This document shows positions 47,520-57,180 of a stretch of 62,000 nt of DNA, piece after piece. The DNA lies in the NCBI GenBank assembly GCA_002633005.1, contig NMRA01000531.1, positions 78,590 through 140,589 of the forward strand, written 5' to 3'. Below the pieces are notes generated by a model. The model saw only the letters and a list, made by a program, of their open reading frames with translations. It was not told the origin of the DNA and ran no database searches. Source of the stretch: Phoronis australis (Eukaryota > Phoronida > Phoronidae). Position 1 is the stretch's first letter. Every line of letters starts with the position of its first letter. Both the position numbers and the translations under genes were made by a program.

Positions 47520-47774
47520 GCGTTGTTTCGCAGGGACCTTCATCAGTTCAGCGTACAAATCCCTTTCGTAACCGGAGGGCAGAAAGTGCTTGCCACACAC
47601 ACGGTAATTCTCCACTGCTTTGTACGTTGCGTGGACGGGTAACGCTGTGTTCTTCACACGAACGAGCCAAGTACGGCGAAGTTTGTCGTCCATCGGAAAG
47701 CAATGCAAAGGTACTCCCAAAGCGCGCGTGAGCCGATAACTAGTACATTCCGGTACGCAGCAACAGTGTGGCAT
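47520..47774 (-). CDS. THAP-domain protein, N-terminal 85 residues (partial)
   Basis: Starts with ATG at 47774-47772 and runs open into the gap. The first 85 residues form a THAP zinc finger: Cys4-6 and Cys10 (C-x3/4-C), LHCFPMDD with the family Phe-Pro, Trp36, and C60-x2-H63 (YRVCGKHF). THAP fingers bind DNA in a sequence-specific way and occur in P-element, Kolobok and domesticated proteins. Its place between long TIRs with TTAA flanks makes it the N-terminus of the element's own protein. The closing AVPTLF-type motif would fall near or past the gap edge and is not seen. Confidence 0.8.
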
Positions 47775-48582
47775 GTTGACTGACTAGTAAATGAAAGCAA
47801 ACGACGACGGAACTTAACACAACCGAGGTAGAACAATGCCTGACTCGGCAACTCTCACCGTCAGACTATATGAAAAGAAATTGGCACGAAATGCTTGCCT
47901 CCTAAAACGTCACTTCCGCAGTAGCGGACGAGTAATTAATAAAATTACGAAAAGCTGTAATTAAGTGGAAAATATGTCTAGGATAACCAACCAATCTTAT
48001 TTTAGCTCAAAATGACATGGAAAAAGGTTGCCTTCGCCTTTAAGGTGCAATAAAACTAATTGACAGGACACCGAGGCCGTGTGAGCTCATGCTAATTTAG
48101 TGTTTGCTGACAGAAACTGTTGTGAAACAACTCGATTTCTATCCAACGGCCAGGTGTCAGGGGAATCTTTATTTACATTTACATTTACATTATTCAAATA
48201 ATGATTTTCAATGTAAAACTTCTGCCCTGACGGTTCTGTGGCCAAACTTCTGCCGTGACGGTTCTGTGGCCAAAGCGGAACCTGACTTCGCGGCCCCCGA
48301 CGAGTAAGATTTGCTTTTTCGTGGCTAATTCACCAACATAATCAAGTACACTTTACTTCTTTGGCTCACTAGAATTTCTTGACTGGAATTTAGTTTCCAA
48401 CTTTGAATGGTTTATGTTTGTGATGTCTGATTGGCTTCCGAACCACTGGCTGGGATAACGAGTCAGTCCCGCCGGCCGCGACAGGCCTCATGGGGTTCCG
48501 AGCCACTAGCCAGGATAACAATGTTTTTGTGTGTTTAGAACTCAAAAAAATAACAAGTCTAAACAACACAGATCTAATAATT

Positions 48583-50503
48583 TCGAAAAATGTAGCAACC
48601 ATTATATTTCATGTCATTGTTACATTTTACATTTTATGTTCCTAAGCCTTTCCTAAAATGTAACAACTTGTTACATTTTATGTTATTGTTACATTTTACT
48701 TTGAATGTGCATGGGATTATGTCACAAAGTAAATGACCAACAGGGTGCCACCAGAAAATTTGGATACCAACCCATCTAGAGAGTGGGCTCAGATAAACAA
48801 GTTACCCATTTAGAGAGTAATTCAGTGTTAATATTTACATTTCGCACAGTGCGATTAAAGAAATTCAGAAAAGGCACCCTTTTAGATAGCATTTTGTCCG
48901 AAATGGCACCATTTTGGAGAGTATTTTTTGCTGTGGAAAAACACTTTTGGGCGGCACTTTCGTATAAGACACGTCATGAATTTGGCTAATCATCATTATA
49001 ACCATTACTATTACTATAATTATTATTTATTGGATGCAGTGCAATATACACCACATTGGTTTTCTGAGTCAAATTTTGCACAAGTCAGATTTTTTAGATC
49101 AAATTTCTCGAAAACAGGCAAGTCAAACCTTGGGAACTTTTTAGATTCATAAAGTATAGTACTTAATGACCTTAAAAACAACAAAATTTTCTTGCCCCCA
49201 AAAAGCAGGCACAGAAGTGATTTTCTAGGCTCCTAGTGTCGAATGGACTATGTCCTAATAGTACCACTCATGGACCACACTCCTTCCACTAGTGTTAGTA
49301 TCAGCAATAATTGAAAAACACCTTACAAATGACAACTGGACCAAATATATGGCTCAAATCATAAAAACATATCCGTCAAATACTAACACGCAACCTAAAT
49401 GATACAGCAACCTCATTTGGCCAACAACGATCAATCAATCGTTGTTATGGTCAACATATTACTACCCCAAACACTGAAAACATTACCTCTGGCCGGGTCC
49501 TGACTGTGTTGTAATTTAGGCAATACAAGCAAATAAAATCGATAATAGTTATACCAAGTCTTGTATTAAAGATGCTATATCTCATGAAACTGTGCAAATG
49601 AAGCACTAGTTTACGTACAATACCAGTGTGCTGAAAACCATCTGAGAAAAAGTTACCATTACAATCTCGTGAAAGTCTCGTTTGCGCGTTTTATGTAAAT
49701 GAGTACGGTAATATGTCATCGATACCCTAATAAAACAAGGTACAGTTGTTATCATTTGTTCATTGTGACTATCAAATAATGATTGTATAATATTTGGAAT
49801 TGCTAGGGTTTTCTATATGTTCACACTTGTTTTTAAGTGTATCAGTTGTGTTTTCTTTAAACCACTTTTTATTTTCATTTGTTTCTTTTCCTGATTATGC
49901 TTGTACTCACAGCTCTCGGGGAAGTCACAAGGCGCTTGCTACAAATTTAAATAATCACAGTTTTAATGATACATAGAATCTTTAAGGATATTCTTTTATT
50001 AATTCAATAAAATTTTAACAATTATCTTTAATATAACATCTTGTTCTGATCATCTGCTCAGCCTAATGCCAGTCTAGTAGTACAAGTAGGTACCAGAAGG
50101 CCGTTTGTTTATTCGTTATTTCAAGTTAAATTTGTTCCGGATGTTGATTAATTTGTAATAGCTGCTCTTTTACATGGAATAAACACAAACTTTATGAGTT
50201 CAAAGTTCTTAATTCAGCAACCACATAAACAGATGCTGCCGCTTAGTACACTAAAGATCCATGTAAATGCGCGTCCTAAAAATAGTTCACGCCCCAACAT
50301 GTGTTTATGTGTGAACGGCTTTCCTCCGTGTGACAAATACTAAGCAAATTCATGAAATATGATGTTGCTTTCATAAAATATAATAATGGTACATACCAAA
50401 ATCACGAGTTGTAACATTTCAGGAGAGGCTTAGCAATGTAAAATGTAACAATGAAGTAAAAGGTAACAAATGTTGCATTTTACAAAATTCTTACATTTTT
50501 CAG
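48583..50503. mobile_element. 1.9-kb element with ~110-bp inverted ends
   Basis: The left end (TTTCGAAAAATGTAGCAACC, then repeated TGTTACATTTTA motifs and CCTAAGCCTTTCC) matches the reverse complement of the right end (CACTGAAAAATGTAAG, CTAAGCCTCTCC). It begins exactly where K2 is broken. The interior carries modules Z (49255-49560), X (49570-49712) and Y (49760-49870). No transposase read. Confidence 0.65.
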
Positions 50504-50911
50504 TGTATCAATGCTGGCAAAAAAATGAAAGCACTTTCACAAACACAATCTTTCCAAGCGCTTTCCATATGAATGAAAGGCCCATTGCTGTGGTGGCAAA
50601 TGCACTGATTTCACAAACTAAACGGAACAATTGTGAACCAAAGGAAAAATATCGAAGAAAAGTGTTTGTAAATTAAAGTTTGGGAGTGAGCACAAACTTT
50701 GAAAAGAATTTAGGGGGAATTATTGTCCCACTCGCATTGCCAACTCTAGATTTTTCCAGGTCTCCAACCACAGTTTGAGGGTGAGTGCTGAGACGGATGT
50801 TAGCGTAATCCTAATGATATAAACGTTTTGTCTTTCATTTGCAAGCAGAAGTCATAAACTTGGAAGGTAGTCCCTGGGTTGCATTTTTTATCCATTCAAG
50901 TGTTTTGAACA
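50504..50911. other. Spacer between two mobile elements
   Basis: Nothing recognised. The small open frame at 50470-50676 has no family signature. Confidence 0.4.
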
Positions 50912-53685
50912 TACCGTATTCGCCGTAATAACCGCCCAATAAGGGCCCCCACGCGTTTTCAGACTTTGCTGAAATAAGCGCCCAGTCCATGAACGTGTAC
51001 ATGTGAACAATGACGTACCTTCAGTCCTAAAACTTGGCTACAGTAACGTCTTCAATTTATCAAAAAAGTTTTGCACGGGTCTTCTAGACCACCAGCGGCA
51101 CTGTTACGTTTGTATTTAGCCGTGACTATACACTTCAAAGTAACACAGCGCATCAAAAAGAGCGCAACAGCGTTGCTACTTTCGCAACGACTGTGTCGCA
51201 CTATGGTCTGACCTTTCAATAGACACTTCATAGATTATGACACATCGACTGTCTCATGAATAAAAATAACTCGGTGTTGAACGCACGTGGCCAGAAAGCA
51301 TATAATGAACCTACATTAGTCGGGAACTATCCATTCATGAAACGGGTAGCATAGCATCGGTAAAAAATGAATATTGGCCCTAATTTCCGACAATTTCTAA
51401 TACTATAAAACATGTTTGCGTAATTTTTTAGATGGATTGTTTGATTAACCATGATTGGTGTTTTTAAGCCGAATATCCGATAAAATGACAACTGACAGCG
51501 AATGCTTACGCACTCTTACACCGAAAAATAACTGTCAGACAGTTACGTACGCATCCAGCTACACGGCGACTAATGGGCCTTATCGAAACAAATGTCGAAC
51601 GTTTTTAGCTTGAGACCGGCAAGTGCTGAATGAAACACGCTCTGGTTTAGGCCTACTGCTTGTGCAAATTTCTTTAGACACAATGCATCTAGCTCGTTAG
51701 ATTGCGTGGCTCTGGCCAAAAGACGGTCTCTGCTTTGGCAAATGAACTCTGGTTACACGCACGCGCTCGCTTACTCGCAGACCAACTTCAAAACAAACGT
51801 CACGTGACAACAACATGTGTGTGCTCGCCGTGTTGTCGATCATACATGTAGATGGCACGATGTTGCACAGATTTGTAGTTAAACCTGCCGTTAATCCAGA
51901 CTCCACGGGAACTTAAAAAAGTCATAGGGACGCTACTTAGAAAACTTAGTGAGGATTTCAGGTAATTTGCTTGAGTCGAAACTATTTTTATTCAAGCATT
52001 GAAGTCGCCATATCGAAGACAGCGATTTTGAGGCAGTCAGTCGGCGAGTTTTCACCCTGGGATTTCAGCACAATTTTCTGTAAAATGATCATAATTTAGC
52101 AGCAAAGTTCGATAGCAATGCACCAGTTTTGTTGAAAGTCTTTCATAGATTACAGATACGTCAGAGAACGTACATTTGATGAATCTTAGCTTCCGATTTC
52201 ACCCGTTTCAGAGACCGGGGCCCGGTCTCCAATCTCCGTACTCAGACTCGAAGAATGCTCAAACTCACACTTCATACTCAACTCGAGTACAGACTCAGCT
52301 TTGGTGTATTCAATGTCATACTCGAAAAATCTGTACTCGAAATTTCGAGCACGTACTCAGTTTTCGAGTGTACTCGAACTGAAGTGTATCTCATCTATAT
52401 TTCGAGTACGATTTTGAGTAAAAATTCGGAGTCTATGCTCAAATTTCAAGTTTGGTATGGCAGTGTGCTTGAAATCGTACTCGAAAATAAATACGAGCCA
52501 GAGAACAAAATATCGAAAGGGAACCAAGAAACACAGCAAATCTAAAAAAATAAGTCCTCTTACCGTATCTCAGCACTTCAATTTCAGTTCAGAGATAATA
52601 GTTTTCATCTTAAATCTTCTTATTCTTCACCTTATTAACCCGCCGTATCACTGTATGTTATGGCCGCCATTCTACCTCTACAATTCCTGGCAACAGGCGC
52701 ATTGTAATCCCTTGTCGGCGAGTCATAACAAGCGTCGAAAGCAGTTGTGGGAAAAGTCGTGTGAGAAGTTTGTGCTGCCCTTATTTCGGTATGTGTGCCT
52801 ACGTTTTGTAGGGTTTCCAAAAGACGAGGAGGGGAGGGAAGTTAAAAAAAGTTCGCTTCCCTGTCAGGTACATTTCTCATCATAACTTAGTCATCTATAA
52901 TTCCTCAATCCCCAAATGGAATTCCAGATTTTGTTTGCCGATTTCTAAGTAGATGTCTCGTCCCGTTCACTGCCACTGGTGAACTCTGAATGCCTGCACA
53001 AGTATTGTTTTTTAACTCACGTGCCAAATGTCAACTCACTTGATACATTCCGTACAGTATCAAAGTTTGACATCAGCGTAGGCCTACACAGCAATGGGTT
53101 TTATGTCAAGACTAAATTAGCAACAGAGATGTGATGTGATAAGCTGTTACAAATTTCTTAAGACATTTTCGGGACTGGGTGAGGAACTCAAGAAGTAAAG
53201 CTTAATAATTGCCAAATGTATCAAAGAAATGGCATAAGAATATTTATTGAAACTAAAAAATGAATAACAGTTACAGAACACTCAGAATTCTACATTATAG
53301 ACATACTCTTGTAGTTGTAGCGACAGCAGGCGATAATGTAGGCCTAGTTCTTGGGGTGGTCTATTCCAGTAGGGAAAGATGAATCAGCGCGGCTTTGCGT
53401 GATTTTGCATTTCACATCATAAAGAGTTCCATAGCAACTCGAGTATGAGTGTCAGATTTGAGTACGTTTGGAGTCTGCTCGAAATACGACATTAGATACG
53501 CTTTTTCGAGTACGACTCCAGTGAGCACGATTTTGAGTATGAAATCTCGAGTATGAGTATGAGTCTGAGTACGGAGATTGGAGACTGGGCCCGGGTTTCA
53601 ACCGCCTTGGGTTATAACTGAATAAGCCCCCCGTTGAACCGAACTTTTCTAAGCGCCCTGGGCGGTTATTACGGCGAATATGGTA
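50912..53685. mobile_element. 2.77-kb element with TACCGTATTCGCC ends
   Basis: Starts TACCGTATTCGCCGTAATAA and ends with GGGCGGTTATTACGGCGAAT-ATGGTA, its inverse. A TA at each edge may be the target duplication, as in Tc1/mariner-type elements, but this is an inference. Both sub-ends carry CGCCC motifs. The interior holds the nested element 52205-53600. No transposase recognised at 51000-52200. Confidence 0.65.
52205..53600 (-). mobile_element. Foldback-like DNA element, copy D
   Basis: Inverted ends of the type GGCCCGGTCTCCAATCTCCG TACTCAGACTC at 52205-52250 and 53560-53600. Arrays of TACTCGA-type motifs lie inside each end (52220-52500 and 53440-53590). The middle aligns with copy C (8996-11345) and provides empty sites for its three nested insertions. 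Confidence 0.8.
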
Positions 53686-53839
53686 GTTACACACTGAACT
53701 TGGGAATGTCTAGGAGTAATCTTTTACATTACAAGAACTCTATGAAGCTACACTTTTTTGTAATTGTTTCAGGGATAGCAGCAGACAGAAAAGAAACACT
53801 TCCAAAGAATACATGGTAGTGAAGTTCTGATACTTGTCA

Positions 53840-54899
53840 ATGAGGCTGAAACTGCGCAAATTAGCCAAATGTTTCATTGGTAGTTCTGTTGTCGCCACAT
53901 TGCTTTTAATTCTCACTTGGGTGAACCTGGAAGTTAGAAATGAGTTCTGGGTGATTCAGCGTCCACAGCAGTCAACAGCTAGACATGTGGGGACTATGAC
54001 GCCATCCTTGACACCCACGGCACAACAGACTACAAGATCGTTGTTTCCTGTGAGCTGTCCAGAGCTCATTTTTGGTCAGGCTGCGGAGTTGCAGCGCAGC
54101 CAGAAATTCATGAAACTCTTGAAGCGCACGGCGATTCCTGACGAGGACTTCCCACAGCTCACAAAAAACTGCTCAGAATTCACAGAGACTAGAGGTTACA
54201 TTACGAAGCCCGGACCTACAGAAGAGGAGAGAGAATATCCAATTGCATTCAGTATCTTGGGATACCAGTACGTGGAGCAGATCGAGAGACTGTTAAATGT
54301 GATTTACAGGCCACAGAATTTTTACTGCATCCACATTGACAGGAAAAGCGCCAAACCAGTGTTAGAAGGTGTCACATCAATAGCTCGCTGCCTTCCCAAT
54401 GTATTTCTAGCAAAGAGGCAGGAAGCTATAGTGTATGCTGGTTTCACAAGACTCCAAGCTGATTTGAACTGTATGGAAGATGCCTTGAATAGCGAGGTTC
54501 GTTGGAGGTATCTTATCAACCTTTCTGCGGAAATGTTCCCCTTGCGAACAAATCACGAGCTTGTCCGTATCTTTAAGGTGTATAACGGGTCCAATGACAT
54601 TGAAGGTATCCGAGCCGCTTCCCACAGCTGGCGTTGGAGAACATCTTTCAAAGAAGAGAATGGTGTCCTTCACAAAACAAATATCACCAAGTCTCAACCA
54701 CCATACGGGATCACGATTGTGAAGGGTAGTGCTTATGGTGCGTTCACTAGGGAATTCCTGAAGTATGCGTTACATGACCCTTGGGCTAAAGATTTACTTA
54801 ATTGGATGAGGGACACATACAGCCCAGACGAACAGTATTTCCCAACACTACATAATGCCTGGGACCATCCACAGCTTAATGTGCCAGGCAGCTTTAAAG
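53840..54899 (+). CDS. GCNT: GCNT-like beta-1,6-GlcNAc transferase, gene 2, coding exon 1
   Basis: Paralogue of gene 1, with residues 1-353 and the first base of codon 354. Layout: basic N-terminus, TM anchor at about 9-28, stem, Branch domain from about 133, YCIHIDRKS at 162-170, INLS..FPLRTN at 226-238, and SPDE at 328-331 with the presumed catalytic Glu331. The real start is ATG at 53840 (in TCAATGAGG, as in gene 1); an upstream TTG at 53834 is in frame but is not a credible animal start. The acceptor TTTCAG ends at 53772. The donor is AAAG|GTAAAG. 54176-54560 is nearly identical to 4507-4891 of gene 1 while both sides are diverged. Product with exon 2 is 450 aa; predicted Golgi, type II. 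Acceptor specificity is unknown. Confidence 0.94.
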
Positions 54900-56444
54900 G
54901 TAAAGTAGGTGTTAGGTTCAAACCCTCAGTCACATTTCTACCTTCTTTCAGTCCTTCATCTCTTTAAATTATAAATGTTTTCAACTCCTTGATGATTACA
55001 GCAACTTAGCAGGTTCATAAATTGGCAAGTCTCCATCTGTTTTGTGTTTTTCTAAAAACACTTAGTTTTTATGAAAATCAATGAAATTTCTAGATATGAA
55101 AATGTTCATAGTAGGTAAACAAATTGTGTTAGTTAGCTGTGAACATTCCCATTCGCAATACTTCGTAATTGACCCAGGCATCAGTCATTTTGGTTTATGC
55201 CAGTCAAGTGTGGAGACTGTTGTCCATTTTAGCATTATCTGATGGCAGTAAAATGCCAAGATATGTCGATGACTTTTAATATGTTGATACAAAACTGTCT
55301 CAGCAGGCACAGGGAATTTTATCTATTTCTTCAAACTGAATCGATACCAAACTACCAGCCTCATTGAATTCTCTAGTTGAATTACTTTCCATAACAAATT
55401 GATTACTTTGTGTAGTGTGGCTCCTCTCCAAAACACATATAACAAGCTGGACACCAACAATGACATATTGATGTCACTCAACAATCAGATAATTGACTGC
55501 TGACACTTCAGGCTGTTCCTTATAGATTTATAATTCTGGACAATCGCATAATCTTAATACCTGCACAAAATAATGCCTAGTTGTTCGTAATCATGTGAAA
55601 AAAAATCTTTGTTCTTCACAGACCACCATTTCCAAAAAACAAATTTTCAAGTGAAAATTGCAACTTCTGTTTCGTTATTCTATTAGCTAGGCATGTGGGA
55701 TTTTGTTTTGAAGTCTTTTAGCAAAAGAAATATTCTGTGGAAAAATATAACCTCAACCTTACTTAAAAAGTTTGATATTTATCCATTCAAACAGTATCTT
55801 CTGTTTGTGAATCGTGAAGATAGTGTCAGGGCCTGTTGACGAATGGTGAAGATAGTGTCAGGGCCCGTTGATGAATCGTGAAGATTGTGTCAGGGCCCGT
55901 TGATGAATCGTGAAGATAGTGTCAGGGCCGGTTGATGAATCGTGAAGATAGTCTCAATGAATACAACTGCACTTAAAATCGCATTGCCGTTTAGGTCCTG
56001 CTATACTTTAGCATAATTAGGAGTATGCAAATACACCTTTAAGTGAGAAATCAGGGGTAGACGTTTACCTAAACCGATGATTTGAGTTGACGCGTCAGAC
56101 TTGATTGCAAAAGTCAAATAAAACACAGTAAGCGACTAGTGGCAAGGACCCTCTTAAACTTGGACAGTTTGGTACTCAAAGTCAGTTTTGTTGGTTTTGA
56201 GAGCAAAAATTCCCGTGAGATAGGTATTCACAAAGACACAAACTCTTTCCGAGGAAGTTTCAGCCAAGGGTGGGTGTCCAGCATCGGCTTTCAAAAATGA
56301 AAATAGGCAAATTTCACTTGTGGGCTTTGACACAAATGAGTACGGTACAGTGTCACTTAATATGGGCTAATTGAAGGACTGACTTGCACGTGGTTGTTTA
56401 ATTTACTCGGTGTTTAATCTTGCCATGACTGGGTTTCCTTTCAG
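54900..56444 (+). other. Phase-1 intron of GCNT gene 2 (1.5 kb)
   Basis: GTAAAG...TTTCAG. Same position and phase as in gene 1 but free of the transposon load. Contains a 32-bp minisatellite at 55809-55957. Confidence 0.9.
55809..55957 (+). repeat. 32-bp minisatellite, about 4.6 units
   Basis: Units of 32 bp beginning GAATCGTGAAGATAGTGTCA followed by GGGCCCGTTGAT, with one to three changes per unit. Each complete unit contains a GGCC. Confidence 0.95.
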
Positions 56445-56737
56445 GAGATTACACTAAAAACAAGTGGATGGTAGTCTATGCTCACTGGTATACTGCCGAC
56501 GATCCATGCACAGGTGTCAATATACGTGGGATCTGCATGCCGACAGTCAAGGATTTGCCCAAACTGGTCCAACGTAAAGAGATGTTCCTCAACAAATTCA
56601 AACCATTCGACTCAGACTACATAGTTGTGCATTGTCTAACAGAGTGGCTCAAAGACAGAGTGCGCAAGAATCCACCATTCAATCTGACCACCTACCAGGA
56701 ACTGCCATTTGTGAAGGAGAGAAAACGCCATTTATAG
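56445..56737 (+). CDS. GCNT: GCNT gene 2, last coding exon
   Basis: Starts after CCTTTCAG (acceptor ending at 56444). GA completes the split Gly codon, and the frame reads GDYTKNKW to a TAG at 56735-56737, adding 96 residues. Same Cys pattern as gene 1 (DPCTG, RGICM, VHCLTEW) and the KDLPKLVQRKEMFLNK block. It ends VKERKRHL, with a short basic tail that gene 1 lacks. Confidence 0.94.
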
Positions 56738-57069
56738 TTGTGGTTTAGGACAGCATGTGCCATATTTGCAGTTGAGAGTACAAGATATAGATTATGTGCT
56801 CATTTTGACTAGAGAAAGTTATGAAACTATCAAATCTATTCTCTTTAAACTAGATAATCAAAATTCTGGTGCTATTTAAACAAGGTTTCTGTTGAGCATG
56901 GCAGGAGTGAATGCTTGGCATGACCACATGCCATGTTTCATGCACATTATGATTTTGAATTATTGTAATTTATCTCATTTTGTTGCTTTTGAAGTATCAG
57001 AGTTAAGATATTGAGGACAGGTCGATTTTAAAAGCCATATGTAGTTATGAATAGTTTATATCTTGTTGA

Positions 57070-57175
57070 AAGGTTAAACACCTTGCAGAGGACCATGCTG
57101 GATATTAGTCTTTGGCTAAAGCATGTATTACATTTATTGTATTTTTATCCTCTTTAAATAAAGTTTATTATTAAC
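57070..57175 (+). repeat. LINE 3'-end fragment in the 3' UTR of GCNT gene 2
   Basis: From TTGCAGAGGACCATGCTGG to TTTAAATAAAGTTTATTATT this matches the reverse complement of 11400-11485, the 3' terminus of the CR1/L2-like LINE, with few differences. It is in sense orientation to the gene. Confidence 0.85.
57157..57162 (+). terminator. AATAAA polyadenylation signal (probable, GCNT gene 2)
   Basis: AATAAA about 420 bp after the stop, followed by a TTATTATT stretch and T-rich sequence. It is the only canonical signal I see between the stop and this point, and it lies inside the LINE-derived piece. Confidence 0.6.
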
Positions 57176-57180
57176 ACTTC

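Larger units (their letters stand above)
46864..48043 (-). mobile_element. Kolobok-like transposon with long TIRs and THAP gene, nested in K2
   Basis: TTAA at 46864-46867 and 48040-48043. Inverted ends of at least 116 bp (starting AGGCGAAGGCAACCTTTTTC) run from both edges, the left one into the N run. K1 at about 16970 lacks the insert. TTAA target sites plus a THAP-domain protein are features of the Kolobok superfamily. The middle is a gap, so transposase integrity is unknown. Confidence 0.8.
46123..48582. mobile_element. TTAA-flanked DNA transposon, copy K2 (interrupted)
   Basis: Begins TTAA-AGGAGAATGCCATCC and follows K1 (16200 onward) through the equivalents of 16600-17030 and 17330-17610. 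It is interrupted at 46864-48043 by another transposon and cut off at about 48582, where the next element begins, so its right end is missing. Confidence 0.8.

Noticed and set aside
53834-53839. Upstream in-frame TTG as start of GCNT gene 2
   Set aside because: Non-ATG. The ATG six bases later has the same context as the start of gene 1.
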